DNA from: Guillardia theta CCMP2712
Taxonomy: Eukaryota > Cryptophyceae > Pyrenomonadales > Geminigeraceae
Length of the DNA stretch: 33,373 nt
NCBI RefSeq assembly: GCF_000315625.1
Contig: NW_005434641.1
Location: 316,234 to 349,606 of the forward strand
Direction: 5' to 3'
The notes under the pieces are model-generated. The model was given only the letters and a program-made list of their open reading frames with translations. It made no database searches and was not told the origin of the DNA. Of the stretch, positions 10,802 through 21,700 are shown one piece after another. Position 1 is the stretch's first letter, and each line of letters starts with the position of its first letter. A program made the position numbers and the translations under genes.

Positions 10802-11629
10802 GATTGCTATCCACTTTCTCCTCCGAGTATCGGGGGAAAATTTGTTGCAACCTGATACAAGCAAACCTCGTTCTGATGCCTGTCAGGAAAAGTAGTTGAG
10901 TGAGTCAGCAACTCGGATCTCTTTTCTTTTCTTTACCTGCCCTTCAATCTAGAAATTTTCCATCATTCTGTTACGCCGAACACGCAGGCTGCAAGCTGTA
11001 AGACCAACAGAAGTCAGCAAGTCATCGCCTTTGTACGGATCTGCATTCATCGCTTGGTTCAATTGAGAGCTCGTTTCCTACCCCGGGTCCCCATGTATAG
11101 TCAGACATTGAGATTTGAACTCTTCTCTTTTGATCCCCGGATACTCCTGGAATCGGGGAGCTACCATTTGATCTCAAACTCTCCTTAAGAGTTTGAGATC
11201 AAGCAGATCCCTTCGAGCTTCATTCTATCTCTGAACTTGTGCACAAGCACGGTTCTCTCAGAGTCTGACCAAGCACTCTATTCATGATCTTGTTGACATC
11301 AATATGTTACACCACACAAAACTTTGCAAGATTGCAGTGGTGCTGATACTGTCGTACAGAATGTCGTCGTTTCATCCACCACGCCACATGCTACTTTTCG
11401 TACCTCCATTTGTGACTTAAACTTTTCACCTGTCTCTTGATCTTCTGGCAGCATTTCTCCGCCGATCTTCCACAAGGTTATCCTCACTATAGCATTCATC
11501 TACGTCCTGCCTTCTTCAGCCATTCCTCTCTCCTCTCCTCTCCTCTCCCCTCTCCTCTCCACCCACTTCGACCATGGACACCTCAACGGTCCTCCATCCC
11601 CTCGCTCAAGGACCCCACCCACAGTCACC
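10802..11629. other. Intergenic stretch upstream of the Rab23 gene
   Basis: No coding exon is supported here; open frames are short and lack family resemblance. The stretch is more AT-rich than its neighbours and should hold the Rab23 promoter. It contains a strong inverted repeat (separate entry) and a weaker one around 11136-11160 (TCCCCG ... CGGGGA). Between about 11520 and 11560 there is a CTCTC-type pyrimidine tract. Confidence 0.5.
11168..11202. repeat. Perfect 15-bp inverted repeat (hairpin)
   Basis: The arms TTGATCTCAAACTCT (11168-11182) and AGAGTTTGAGATCAA (11188-11202) are exact reverse complements around a 5-base spacer CCTTA. It lies about 370 bases upstream of the Rab23 start codon. 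It could be a hairpin in a 5' leader, a dyad binding site or a mobile-element remnant; the sequence does not decide between them. Confidence 0.8.
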
Positions 11630-12480
11630 GCAAGCCACCCATGTCAAATTGACCCTACCGTGTCATTGTGACCACCCCATAGACATACTACCCTTGCTTT
11701 ACACTATTAAATGGACCCGTTCTGATACCCCAGATTGCTGTGTGGCCAGACCCTGCCTCACTACCCCATCAACCTAATCTTCTACTACCCCACCCCGTAT
11801 TCAACTTTTAAAGAACGTACGAACCCCCCTACCCCTCTTTCCCCAACACACACTTATAAAGTACCCGGTCCTCATCCTACACAAACACCCCACGATGTGC
11901 ATTCATTCAACCACGACCCCCGTGATTTCAATATCCCCCGAAACAACGTTTGAAACACCGGTAATCACGGTGCACATGTACCCCCTATTCTCATAATCAA
12001 AAATGGGGGTATTTCTGGAACGGGTGGTGTAGCACTAAAGTTTCAAACCACCAAGGTGGGTCATATCACCCACCCAGGGGACCAAAGGAAAAAACAAGGA
12101 TAAATGCAGGGTAGTCAATGTTATTTGGGATGGGGGGTAGTCAAACAATTTGCTTCTGTTCGAAACAAGGAAGCATTGTACCCACCCTATACTCTTCTCC
12201 CATTATGAAGTACCCCCCTTTTACCCTTTCAGTACCCCGCCTTTGAAGTTGAAATTGTTCTGCCAATATAGGTGGACCCCACCCTGTTCCTGTCAGCAAA
12301 CCCCCACCCCCCTTTACGACCACACCATTCAGCCACCCTAGAAATAAATCATAGACCCACCATACTGAATAAGCTTCACATCAACTACCCCTTCATTTCC
12401 TTGATAAATCATATCACCCCTGGTGTGATTATTCAGCCTACGATGCCCCTACCCCTACATTTGTCTACCCCACCCCTGAT
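11630..12480. promoter_or_regulatory. TACCCC/GGGGTA-rich intergenic region
   Basis: At least ten TACCCC or GGGGTA hexamers occur here (for example near 11715, 11785, 11831, 11977, 12004, 12136, 12210, 12233, 12380 and 12445). AGGGTAGTCAA lies at 12108-12118 and GGGGTAGTCAA at 12134-12144. The same vocabulary recurs in two other upstream regions of this window (24530-24840 and 27321-27481). The region precedes the Flower-like gene. From 12480 to 12942 there is only pyrimidine-rich DNA with (TCC)n and (TATC)n runs, probably that gene's leader and promoter. The function is unknown. Confidence 0.45.
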
Positions 12481-12942
12481 TTTCATGCATCGGATCGTCG
12501 CTTCCCCCAGAAGCGGAAGACAGCTTACCCGCCTACCTGCCTCCCTCCTGTCTCCTCCTCCTCGGACTCGAATCACAACTTCCGTCCTCCTCCTCCTCCT
12601 CCTCCTCTCTCACCTCCTCCTCTCTATCTATCTATCTTTCTATCTATCTCATTCTCTGACCTCTGAATCCTCTTCCCGCAATCCTTCATTTCTCCCGTAT
12701 CTCTTTGTCGTGGTTTTGTTCGTCGGGCCTTCTTGTTTCCTGTACTTGCTTGATCTCGAACCCACACTGACTGGTGATTTGTGGATTTTCCGCTCTTTTT
12801 CTATCTCGAAGATCGGGTTGAGTGGTTGCCACTTCTATTTTCCCTGGTCTAAACAACACTTGTTGAATCCGGATAACTTTTGCCCCCTTTTTGCTCGACT
12901 TCAATATCGAAGCTTGCTCCGCATTAACTCTTACGGTAGAAG

Positions 12943-13599
12943 ATGATTGGCGGAGCGTACTTGGAAAAGTGTTGGCAGATCCTTGAATCTGGATCTATGA
13001 AAAAATATGCACGTCTCTTGGGAGTAACCAATGCTGTGCTCATGTTTGGGATACCGTTCCTTACGCTGATTATCGGAAGGACTCTAACCGCTTCAAACTT
13101 TGTCCTTCTTGTAGTTTTTGGCTTCTTTTGCGCAGTGCTGGAAATGCCTTTCTGCTGCAGCTGTGCGACATTCTGTCTCAAAATTCAAGAATTGTTTGCG
13201 CCAATCGAATCTCGTATGTGGCTAAAAGCTGTCTTTTATCTTGTGCTTGCAACGATACTCATCTCCTGTCAAGTTCATGTCAAGGGAGGCCCTGCTGGCT
13301 GGACGTTCGGTATACTCACAGCCATCAACGCCGTTCTGTACATCCTTGCCGTGTTTTACCCGGATCCAAATGAGGAGAAAGAGAATGATGCGGGAGAGGG
13401 AGTGTCACGTGACGAGGTTCGAAGCCACGACATTGAGCATGGAGCCTCTCCTGCTCTTCCGCCGCCGCCTCCTCCCAAGGAACAATCGCCCGTTGACCCC
13501 AACGCTGCTGGATCTGCGTTGAAGTCTGCCGTTATCAACCACGTGAAGGACAACCCCAAACTTATTCAGGAGGCGTTGAAAGCTGCTGGCAAGATATGA
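12943..13599 (+). CDS. Flower (CACFD1)/TVP18-like four-helix membrane protein, 218 aa
   Basis: A single uninterrupted reading frame from ATG to TGA. Four hydrophobic helices are visible at about 25-45, 52-72, 94-110 and 120-139, followed by a soluble tail with a Pro run (about 171-176) and a short amphipathic C-terminus. The spacing and the motif LEMPFCC in helix 2, followed by a Cys-rich turn and W-LKAVFY before helix 3, resemble the Flower/TVP18 family of Golgi and vesicle proteins. Flower has an acidic residue in helix 2 implicated in calcium permeation; Glu67 lies in the matching place. The tail is longer than in most members and looks lineage-specific. The family call rests on pattern recognition, so channel activity should not be assumed. 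It is convergent with the ankyrin gene, with 207 nt between stop codons and nothing else seen there. Confidence 0.7.
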   Translation: MIGGAYLEKCWQILESGSMKKYARLLGVTNAVLMFGIPFLTLIIGRTLTASNFVLLVVFGFFCAVLEMPFCCSCATFCLKIQELFAPIESRMWLKAVFYLVLATILISCQVHVKGGPAGWTFGILTAINAVLYILAVFYPDPNEEKENDAGEGVSRDEVRSHDIEHGASPALPPPPPPKEQSPVDPNAAGSALKSAVINHVKDNPKLIQEALKAAGKI

Positions 13600-13806
13600 T
13601 TTGATTCAGTAGTGTGACTGGCATAGCTGCGCATTCCGAGTGTAAACTAGCAATCATAACACTGAAGGCAGAAGAATGGGAGACTCGCATACAATCCCAT
13701 GTCTGATAGTGTCGCAGTCGTGGAGCTGTAAATTGTCTCAAAACCTTAAATTCTTCTTAGTTTAGCAAAATTCCTTTGTTATGTAGCAAAAGACGTAAGA
13801 AGAAAT

Positions 13807-14937
13807 CTAATAAATTTCCATCTCTAACTCTACCTCGTGTCTATCACGTTCTTCTCCCAGCTCGTCTTCCAGCTCACGCTCACTCAAGAGGGAGCTCCTC
13901 CTGGCCGATCGCAAATGCTTGACAGATAAGCTTTCCCACCTCCTCACGTTGGTTTTCCATCTGGTCGGAACCTCCTGGGGTACAATCGCATCCAGCAGCT
14001 CCCTCGGATCTATCAAGTCCTCCGGCTCCTCATTCAAATCCACATTCTTGGGGCAATGGTGGCTGACGAATCTCGGAACCTTGATGGTCCTTGCCTTGGC
14101 CCCCTTGCTTCTGTTCCATGGAGCTTGCGATGACATGCCTGGCATGAGCGCCGGGTCCTTCGCCGAGTACGTCTTGACCGTTGGCAGGTGCTCATCCTCA
14201 AGGCCCTTCAGCCTGCTCAACTCGTTCTGGTTCTCAGCACTCTTGATTGCTCGTCGTCTGTCATCGAGCCACGCTAGGGCTCGTTCACGTTTGGCCCAGA
14301 TGCTGCTCTCGATGCCAAGACGTTTCGCGTTCTCGTTGTCCACTATCCCCAGATTGCTCATTATGTTTGAGATTTCCATCTCGTGGTACCTCCACGCGTT
14401 GTATTCAGCGTCCGCTCCCCGAACAGACCATGCATGCTTCGAAGGGATTGAGTCAAACTCCGTCAGGCTCAATGCGTTCTCTTTCAACACTAGAGCACAG
14501 TTTGTGCAAACAAGCCAACCCTGTTCGATGTCTAGGTATTTGTTGACTGCAGGATGGCTGCATGTATCCCATGAGAACAGTGGGTTGCCGTTCTTGTCTA
14601 GACTAGGGGTACAGCGTTCAAGGATGACATCCTTCATCTCACTGTGTGAATTCATCGCAGCATGGTCTGCAGCGTACAGGCCGTTCTTGTCCTTGTGCCA
14701 TGCGTCACACTGCAAGTCCAGAAGAAGCTGAACCACCATGGCGTTGCCTCGCGCACAGGCTGCCATCAAAGGCGTAGTTCCATCCACCTCCCTCGCAAAG
14801 TTCATTGAGGCAAGAGTGAGACGATCAAGTATCGGCTCAAAGTCTCCCGTCTGGAATGCTGTGAAAATCGCCCAGTCCATGGAGGAGCTAGCCGGCAGGG
14901 GGCTCAGCGACTCGGGGTAGTATCTTTGCGGGCACAT
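13807..14937 (-). CDS. Ankyrin-repeat protein with zinc-ribbon-like segment, 376 aa
   Basis: One uninterrupted frame; the start is the first ATG (MCPQRYYPES). Two to three ankyrin-type repeats occupy about residues 19-108, with the clear signature DGTTPLMAACARGN and then a NGLYAADHAAMN unit. Directly after them come C126-x-H128 and, 15 residues on, C144-T-N-C147 in the context GWLVCTNCALVL, which recalls the second knuckle of a TFIIB-type zinc ribbon. The rest is helical and basic-acidic, with a WNRSKGAKARTIKVPRF stretch and a charged C-terminus. It could bind partners through the repeats; no specific role is supported. The gene has no visible intron, unlike most neighbours. A CTCTCCT-repeat tract lies just upstream of the ATG. 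Confidence 0.7.
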   Translation of the reverse strand: MCPQRYYPESLSPLPASSSMDWAIFTAFQTGDFEPILDRLTLASMNFAREVDGTTPLMAACARGNAMVVQLLLDLQCDAWHKDKNGLYAADHAAMNSHSEMKDVILERCTPSLDKNGNPLFSWDTCSHPAVNKYLDIEQGWLVCTNCALVLKENALSLTEFDSIPSKHAWSVRGADAEYNAWRYHEMEISNIMSNLGIVDNENAKRLGIESSIWAKRERALAWLDDRRRAIKSAENQNELSRLKGLEDEHLPTVKTYSAKDPALMPGMSSQAPWNRSKGAKARTIKVPRFVSHHCPKNVDLNEEPEDLIDPRELLDAIVPQEVPTRWKTNVRRWESLSVKHLRSARRSSLLSERELEDELGEERDRHEVELEMEIY

Positions 14938-14990
14938 GATGAGGGCTGGCTCTTTCAACTTGTTGTAGTTGAGGAGAGTTCACCGACTCC

Positions 14991-15060
14991 TTCTTCTCTC
15001 CTCTCTCCTCTCTCCTCTCTCCTCTCTCCTCTCTCCTCTCTCCTCTCTCCTCTCTCCTCC
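14991..15060. repeat. (CTCTCCT)n heptanucleotide tract
   Basis: About eight to nine units with a 7-base period, 55 bases upstream of the ankyrin gene's ATG. In sense for that gene it is GA-rich. It probably lies in its leader or promoter. Confidence 0.85.
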
Positions 15061-15753
15061 TTCTCTTCACTCTCCTCCTCCCTTGTCTTTATCCACTAGG
15101 TTCCTCCTGCCATCCCGCGTGTAGGTTCTGTAACGACTTGAAACCACCACATCTGTCCAAGTTCAGCCGGGAACTTCCGAACTCAGTCACCGGTCACCTG
15201 TCACTGAGTCAGTTCAGAACTCCGGCCCGGGCGCCCGGCCGCCGTGGCAACCTGACGCATATCATCGTGACTCTCAGCCGCACGTCCCACCTGACTCCGT
15301 GGATCGCATGCCAGCTGCCTTGTTACAACTAAGATCGATATGATGTCTGTATTCAACTTTGGCACAGAACATCATGTCTAACAAACTTGAGCTCCGTCAC
15401 CACCAAAGGTCTTTCTCGCCCGATGGACTGGCCGCGGGGGGGCGGGGGGGGCGCGGCACCTTGACTGATGAGCCCGGGCCTCTTGTGATCCGCGGGCCGG
15501 CCCGGCCACTGCCAGGAGGCCCGGGCCCGGGCCGGGCCGCGCTCAGCGGCTCGCCTTGTGAGCCTCGGAGGGGACGGACTAGGTATGATAGTATCGGGTG
15601 TGGGCCCGGCGGTACCCGGTACTACGAGGCTAGTAGCCGCCCAGTGTCAGTGGCCCAGAGTGACATGATAGGGCAGACGACGACGATCATCTTACTTGTA
15701 CATGACTGTGACTGGTCTGCTAGTGTACATGACGGGCTACCCGGGTTACTTAG
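15061..15753. other. Gene-free, partly very GC-rich stretch with CCCGGG palindromes
   Basis: No supported gene lies between the ankyrin start and the end of the large membrane-protein gene. Around 15225-15245 and 15470-15545 the DNA is dense in overlapping GGCCCGGGCC/CCGGGC palindromes. Next to these are G runs (15430-15452) and repeated GTCAC/GTACATGAC words. I see no tRNA, rRNA or snRNA hallmark. It may act as the ankyrin gene's upstream region. Confidence 0.5.
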
Positions 15754-18700
15754 CTACTTCATACTGTCTTCCTCTCTGATCTTCTGCCCCAGCACGTCGG
15801 TGACCTGCGGGATCATGCTCGTGAGCTGCGGCAAGGGAGGCAGGAGGAAGAGGAGGAAGAGGAGGAAGCCTCCGACGAGGGAGGAGGGAGGAGGGAGGAG
15901 GGAGGAGGGAGGAGGGAGGAGGTACAACCTTAGGTAGAACTCGTTGGGACCTCCTTGGGATTTCCCAGTTGGAGGAGGAGGAGGATTTCTTGGACTGAGA
16001 CTGGAGCATTACAGTCAGACTCTCGCGCTCCTCTCGTCTCCCTCACCTCAGAGTCCCCGAGCGACATGCCGAAGTAAGTCGCCACCATCTCAGTCTGTGT
16101 GCTCACCAACGACGCCGGCTCCTCCGCCGCCGGGTAGAGGGAGGAGCCGCCGGAGCGAGCGGCTGCTTCGGGGAACTCGTGGACGAACCTGGTGGTCTCC
16201 GTCCTGTAGGTATGGACGAACTTGACCGTCCCCGGCACCTGACGCGTGATAACTTCCGAGTAGGTAGTCGTGCGCGAGATCTCCCTCCTGTCCTCCTCTT
16301 CCTCCCTCTCGGGAGTCCTTGGGGACCTGGAGGGATCGAGGGGGTCGGGAGACAGGCGGCTGGGGGACCAGATGGACTGAGGCTTCTGCGCCTTTCCTGC
16401 TGCTAGCGTGATGTATGCTGTTGGCGGCCTGCTGCTCCCCTTGTCCTCCACCAGACTGTCTTGCGCTCGCACAGGGTCCAACATGGCGAGAGTGGCTTCG
16501 AACAAGGAGTTGTCGGGAGGAGGAGGAGGAGGCTTCCGTTCGAAAAGCTTCTTCGAATCGTTCACGTGCGAGCGGATGGAGTTCTGAACGCGTTGGATCT
16601 TTTTCCTCAGGACCAGCGCCCTCGCTCCCTGCACGTAGATTCTAAAGACGGCGATGCTGAGCAGGACAAACCCTCCTGCCGCCGCCAGGCTCGCTATCAA
16701 GGTCGTGGGGACCTTGGAGCTGGACGCGAGCTGGACAGAGCCGGTCGAGTTGGAGGGAGTCGTGGTGTTGCTCTGAACGCACATGATGAGGACGTCATCG
16801 CAGAGATGCCTTCCTCGCGAGTCGAAGGCGATGGGGATGCTGAGGAGGGCAATGCCGTCTCCGATCCCCGCTTTCTTCGTCAGAGTCAGGGTGAGCTGAG
16901 AGGGGAGGAGAAGGAATGAGGAGTAGAAGGTGAGAGGGGGATGTACAGTGGAAGTTGATGAGGAGGAACGAGGAGCAGGTGCAGGAGGCAGTGGCGTTTG
17001 AGCAGGAGGAGACGCAGGAGGAGGAGGAGGAGGAGGGGGAAGGAGGAGGAGAAGCAGGAGGAGAAGCAGGAGGACGTGGAGGTACCGTGAGGTCCTGGGC
17101 GAGGGAACCTGACTTGACTCCCTCCACGATCATCTGTGCAACTCGGAGGGCCTCGCGCTCGTACGGGACCAGCTGACGGAAAGTAACCCTGAGAGTCCCC
17201 GCCCTCCTCGCCATGTCGGAGAAAGAGTTGATCTGAAGCGTGTCCGGGGTGCTGTTGAAGCGATTGGTGACCACCCTCTTGAAGGTTTGCTGGAGGAATG
17301 ACGTCAGCAAGGAGAAGGGGAAGGCGGAGAGTGATGGATGAANNNNNNNNNNNNNNNNNNNNNNNNNNNNNNNNNNNNNNNNNNNNNNNNNNNNNNNNNN
17401 NNNNNNNNNNNNNNNNNNNNNNNNNNNNNNNNNNNNNNNNNNGAGGGAGGGAGGGAGGGAGGGAGGGAGGGAGGGAGGGAGGGAGGGAGGATGGGTGGTG
17501 GTGGAGGAGCGAGAGGGCATGTTCGTATTCTTCTTCGTCGCTTCACCTGAGTGGAGGAGATAAAGAACGTCGCCTCGTCGATCCCGCTAATGCTCATCTC
17601 ACAGTACACGTGCGGCTCCCGCAACTCGCACAGCTGGCCCGTCAGCCCGCTGTTGCAGGTGCAGAAGCAGACAGAGGGGAAGAGCTTGGAGGAGGAGGCG
17701 GCATTGCAGGTGATGTTGCAGCAGGCGCTCTCCGTTATGCTGCTGCCGCACGTCTTGAGCACGCAGCCCGGGAGGAGGAGGGAAGAAGTTCCGCAAGCAG
17801 CAGGACGGGCGAAGAGTTCTCGGTCAGTGGAGGACCACTCAACCAGGAAGGAGGAGGCGGCGGGATGGCCGATCCTGCTCCACAAGGCGATGAGCGCGTT
17901 CTCTGACGTCTGCAAGCAGCAGCCCATGCTTCTCACGTAGTCCTCCATGTCTGCTCGGCAGTCGTTGGAGCACTGACCCCTTGAGAAGTCGAAGGAGGGG
18001 CTGAAGGGGCTGCGGGAGAAGTTGGAGGAGGCGGGGGGAGGGCACCGGATGGGGTGAGACGGGAGGAAGTCAGGGAGGAGAAGATCGCATCGGAGCCCGA
18101 GATGGTTGCGAAAGCAGACGGAGCTGAGGTAGAAGAGCGTCTTTGAGAGAACGAGCACCTGGCAAGGAATCGGTCATTGCTCCTTCTCCTCCTCTCTCCT
18201 CTCCTCCTCCTCCTGCTGCTGCTGCTGGTGGTGCTGCTCTCTACACGCACGTCTTCCTCCCCTTCTCTAGCGCACATTCTCTGTCTCCTCTCTCTCGTTC
18301 TGCTCGCAACCTGCTGGAAGATTCGCTTCCCCACAATGTTATCTGACGTGACCCTCGGTGGGTCTCCGCTGTCGATGCATCCAGTACAAGCTTGCCACAC
18401 GGCTCGGCAGCTCTCAGTCGCGTTGGTGAGGAGCTGAGAGGAGGAGGGTCAAGAAGCAGCGCAGGAGGGCAAGTGGAGGTACGAGGATCAGGTCCTGGTA
18501 GCAGCTGCTCGTGCACACGGCTTCGACGGAGGAGCTTGGCATGCCCTTCCAGTTGGCCTCCTGGCGGGAGGGGAAGACGATTGCGGCAAGAGAGGAGCAG
18601 GAAGCAGTCTGGGCGAGAGCGAGGAAGAGGTTGTCGACCGAGCGATTGCAGAGCTGATAGATGGAAATGAGCTGCTCCGCCTGCGGAGGAACGAAGAGAG

Positions 18701-21700
18701 GGACGGGAAGCGCGAAGACTTGCTGCTGGCGGAGTGAGTGGCGGAGGGAGGAGGGGATAGAACTGAACAGGTGGGAGGAGGATAAGGGAAGAGGTGGCAA
18801 GAGGAGAGGATGGAAGATGGAGGAGAGGAGAGGAAAGGAGAGAAGAAGTGGGGAGGAGGAGAACGAGAAGGATGGAGGAGAACGAGAAGGATGGAGGAGA
18901 ACGAGAAGGATGGAGGAGACGTAATACAAGGGAGTGGAGAGGAGGGAGCAGCAATGGTCGGACCTTATCCACGGGCTTGAGGTTGAAAACTTGAGCCCCC
19001 ACCGGCTGTTGGACGAAGGGGAAGTTTTGGTCAGCGATGGTGGGGAAGCCGAACCGGCCGGCGAAGGAGGAGGGGATGTAGAGCTGGTGCGAGAACCGGG
19101 CGAGGTAGGAGCTGCCAGTGAGCTGGGCGACCTCGGGGGTGGAAGGGGTGAAGAGGGCGCGGTAGGGGAGATGGAGGAGGAAGTTGATGGAGGAGAAGGA
19201 CCAGGAGATGGTCAGTGGCCAGTACTTGTAGAGCTCGTAGCGCGAGAAGATGTCGACGAAAGTGCAGGGCAGGGTCTCCGTCGTCTGGCAGGGGCGATCC
19301 GTGACCTTCCAGCTGGGCGTCAGGCGAGTTGACAGGCGGGGACGAGGTGAGGGGCGATGAGAGTGAGGGGGTTGAGGGGGTGAGAAGAGAGGAGGGAGAG
19401 GGGGTGGGACGGGGGTGGGGTGTAGAGGAGGAAGAGTCCAGCAGAGGTTCACCTGTGCAAAGCGGATGGTTCCCTCGGCTGTCCCCATCATCGTGCTCTT
19501 CCTCCCGGGTCGCCTCAGGTCGCCGCAGCTCGAGATGCTCAGCACGATTCTCTCGCCGCTCACGCTGATCCTGACGCGGCACCTGAGCTGCTCCGCCTGC
19601 TCCTGCACCGCAAACGTCGTGAAGCCTTCGGGGGTCGAGAGCAGGGTGGAGCAGGAGGTGAACAGCGAGCAGCTGCCTGCTGGGTTGTAGCTGAAGAAGC
19701 TGCAGATGGCACGGCTGGCACAGGCTCGCATGCAGTCGTCCAAGGTGGAGGAGGAGACAGTGGTCACGAATCCTTGCCCGGAGCAGATCCCCTCTCCCTG
19801 CTTCTCTGCCAGCCCCAGCTCCCGCCCGTAGACCTCCGTCTCTCCCTCCCAGTTGCCCTGCAGCAAGGTGGTGCTCTCCTCGTAGGAGGTGAAGAAATGC
19901 TCGTTGACGAACCTAGGCTCTCTCACTCCTCCTCCCCCGAACTGGCAGGGCCCAGCGCTTGCATCCTTGCTGACATCATCGAACTTGAGCATGAGAGACC
20001 GCGGGTCCGGCGGTGCTGGGGTGGGGGTGGTGGTGTTGAGGAGGAGGGAGGAGTCCGTTGGCTCTGCTGGGGTGCTGGTGAGCGGGGCGGGAGGAGGGAG
20101 CCAGTCGAAGGATGAGTTCTGCAACGAGGGGATGTTGGACTGGTTGACCGAGAAGGCGATCTCGAGGGGCGGAGCTCGCATCCTGCCAGAAGTGAAGACT
20201 TCGTCCTTCACGAAGTTGTACTGGACCCTACAAGGGTTGGCGATCTAGAGGAAGCCAAAATCAGATGCCAAGGAGGCGAAGAGGAGGAGGAGGAGGAGGA
20301 GGAGGAGGAGGAGGAGGAGGAGGAGGAGGAGGAGGAGGAGGAGGAGGAGGAGGAGGAGGAGGAGGAAGAGGAGGAGAAATAGGCTTGAGGGACGACGGTT
20401 TGCAAGAAGGTGAGAGGAGCAATTATCAGAGATCTTCGAGCAACTAAAGTTGGTGGAAGAAAGAAGAGGTGAGGGGGAGGAGACCTTGAGTGTGGGGATT
20501 GACGTCTTGGTGTAAACGCAGGGAGTACATCGAGATGCTTTTAGGTAGCCGGGAAAATCATCCCTCATCGCTGTCTCATCGTAGACAGCGATCGATTCCC
20601 CTTTCTGCTGCATTCGTCACCCTCGCAACACCCCCAACCCTGCTCCTTCCTCCCTCCTGCTTTCGCTATTTTGTCTCCTGCTCCTCTTCCTGCTCCTGCT
20701 CCTGCTCGTTCCACCACTACCACCATCACCACCTCCTCCTCCTCACCTTCAAGAACGACAGGTAGATATTCAAGTAGATCCAGTCGCCTTCAGGAGGAGC
20801 CATGCGCCAGGTACACGAGGAGCTGTAAGAGCGAAACCCTACGGGGGTCTGAATGAGCCCCGAGAGGTTTGTTAGGGTCAGCGGGGAGGAGGAGGAGGAG
20901 CAGAGGCACTGAAAGGAGTTGGTGAGGAGGTGAATCTGATCATTCTGCGAGTCGCTCCTCCTTCCATCCCTGAAGATAGACGGGAAGAAAGTCTTCCTGC
21001 CTGCCAGCCTCCCGACCACGTTGAAGTCCATGCTCCCGATCATGGCAGGGAGCTCCGTCCCCAGCAGCTTCCTCCTCTGCATCAGTGCGAGGAAGGAGCC
21101 CTGGGTCTGGAGGTACTGCAGGAAGTCGTTTCCAGAGCTCGTGGAGCACACGCTGGGGGAGGCAGCACTGCAGGTGTATCCCTCCTCTATCGTGCAACTC
21201 TGCGAGCATCCGTCGCCGCTCCTGATGTTCCCGTCGTCGCACTCCTCCAGCAGATGCCACCTGCCTGCCCCGTCCTCCACGATCTTCTCGGCATCGCACA
21301 GCTTGACCCCCCCGAACAACTCCAGCCAGCAAGAGGACGAGCGCGTCTCTCTCACCCCGTTCCCGCACCGGTCGACGTTGGAGGTGGGAGCTGGGGTCGT
21401 GACGATGATAGCTTCCGTCGTCGCCTCCGCTGCCGTTGCCGTGGTCTTGGCGGACGTGGTAGCAACGAGCGCAGTGGTGGCCGGCCGCGTAGTAGGAGCA
21501 GCTGTCGGTTGAACCACCTCCGTCCTGCCGTTGGACATGCACTGAGGAGGAAGCAGCCCCTGGCTGATGAGCACAGGGCAGGCGATGCAGCAGCTTCCTC
21601 CCACGCACTCCGTTCCTGTCCCGACCGTGAGGGTGGAGAAAGAGAGCTGGACTGTCGTCCCGACGAAGCAGGAGGTGCATGCTGTTGCCCCGACGAGGTT

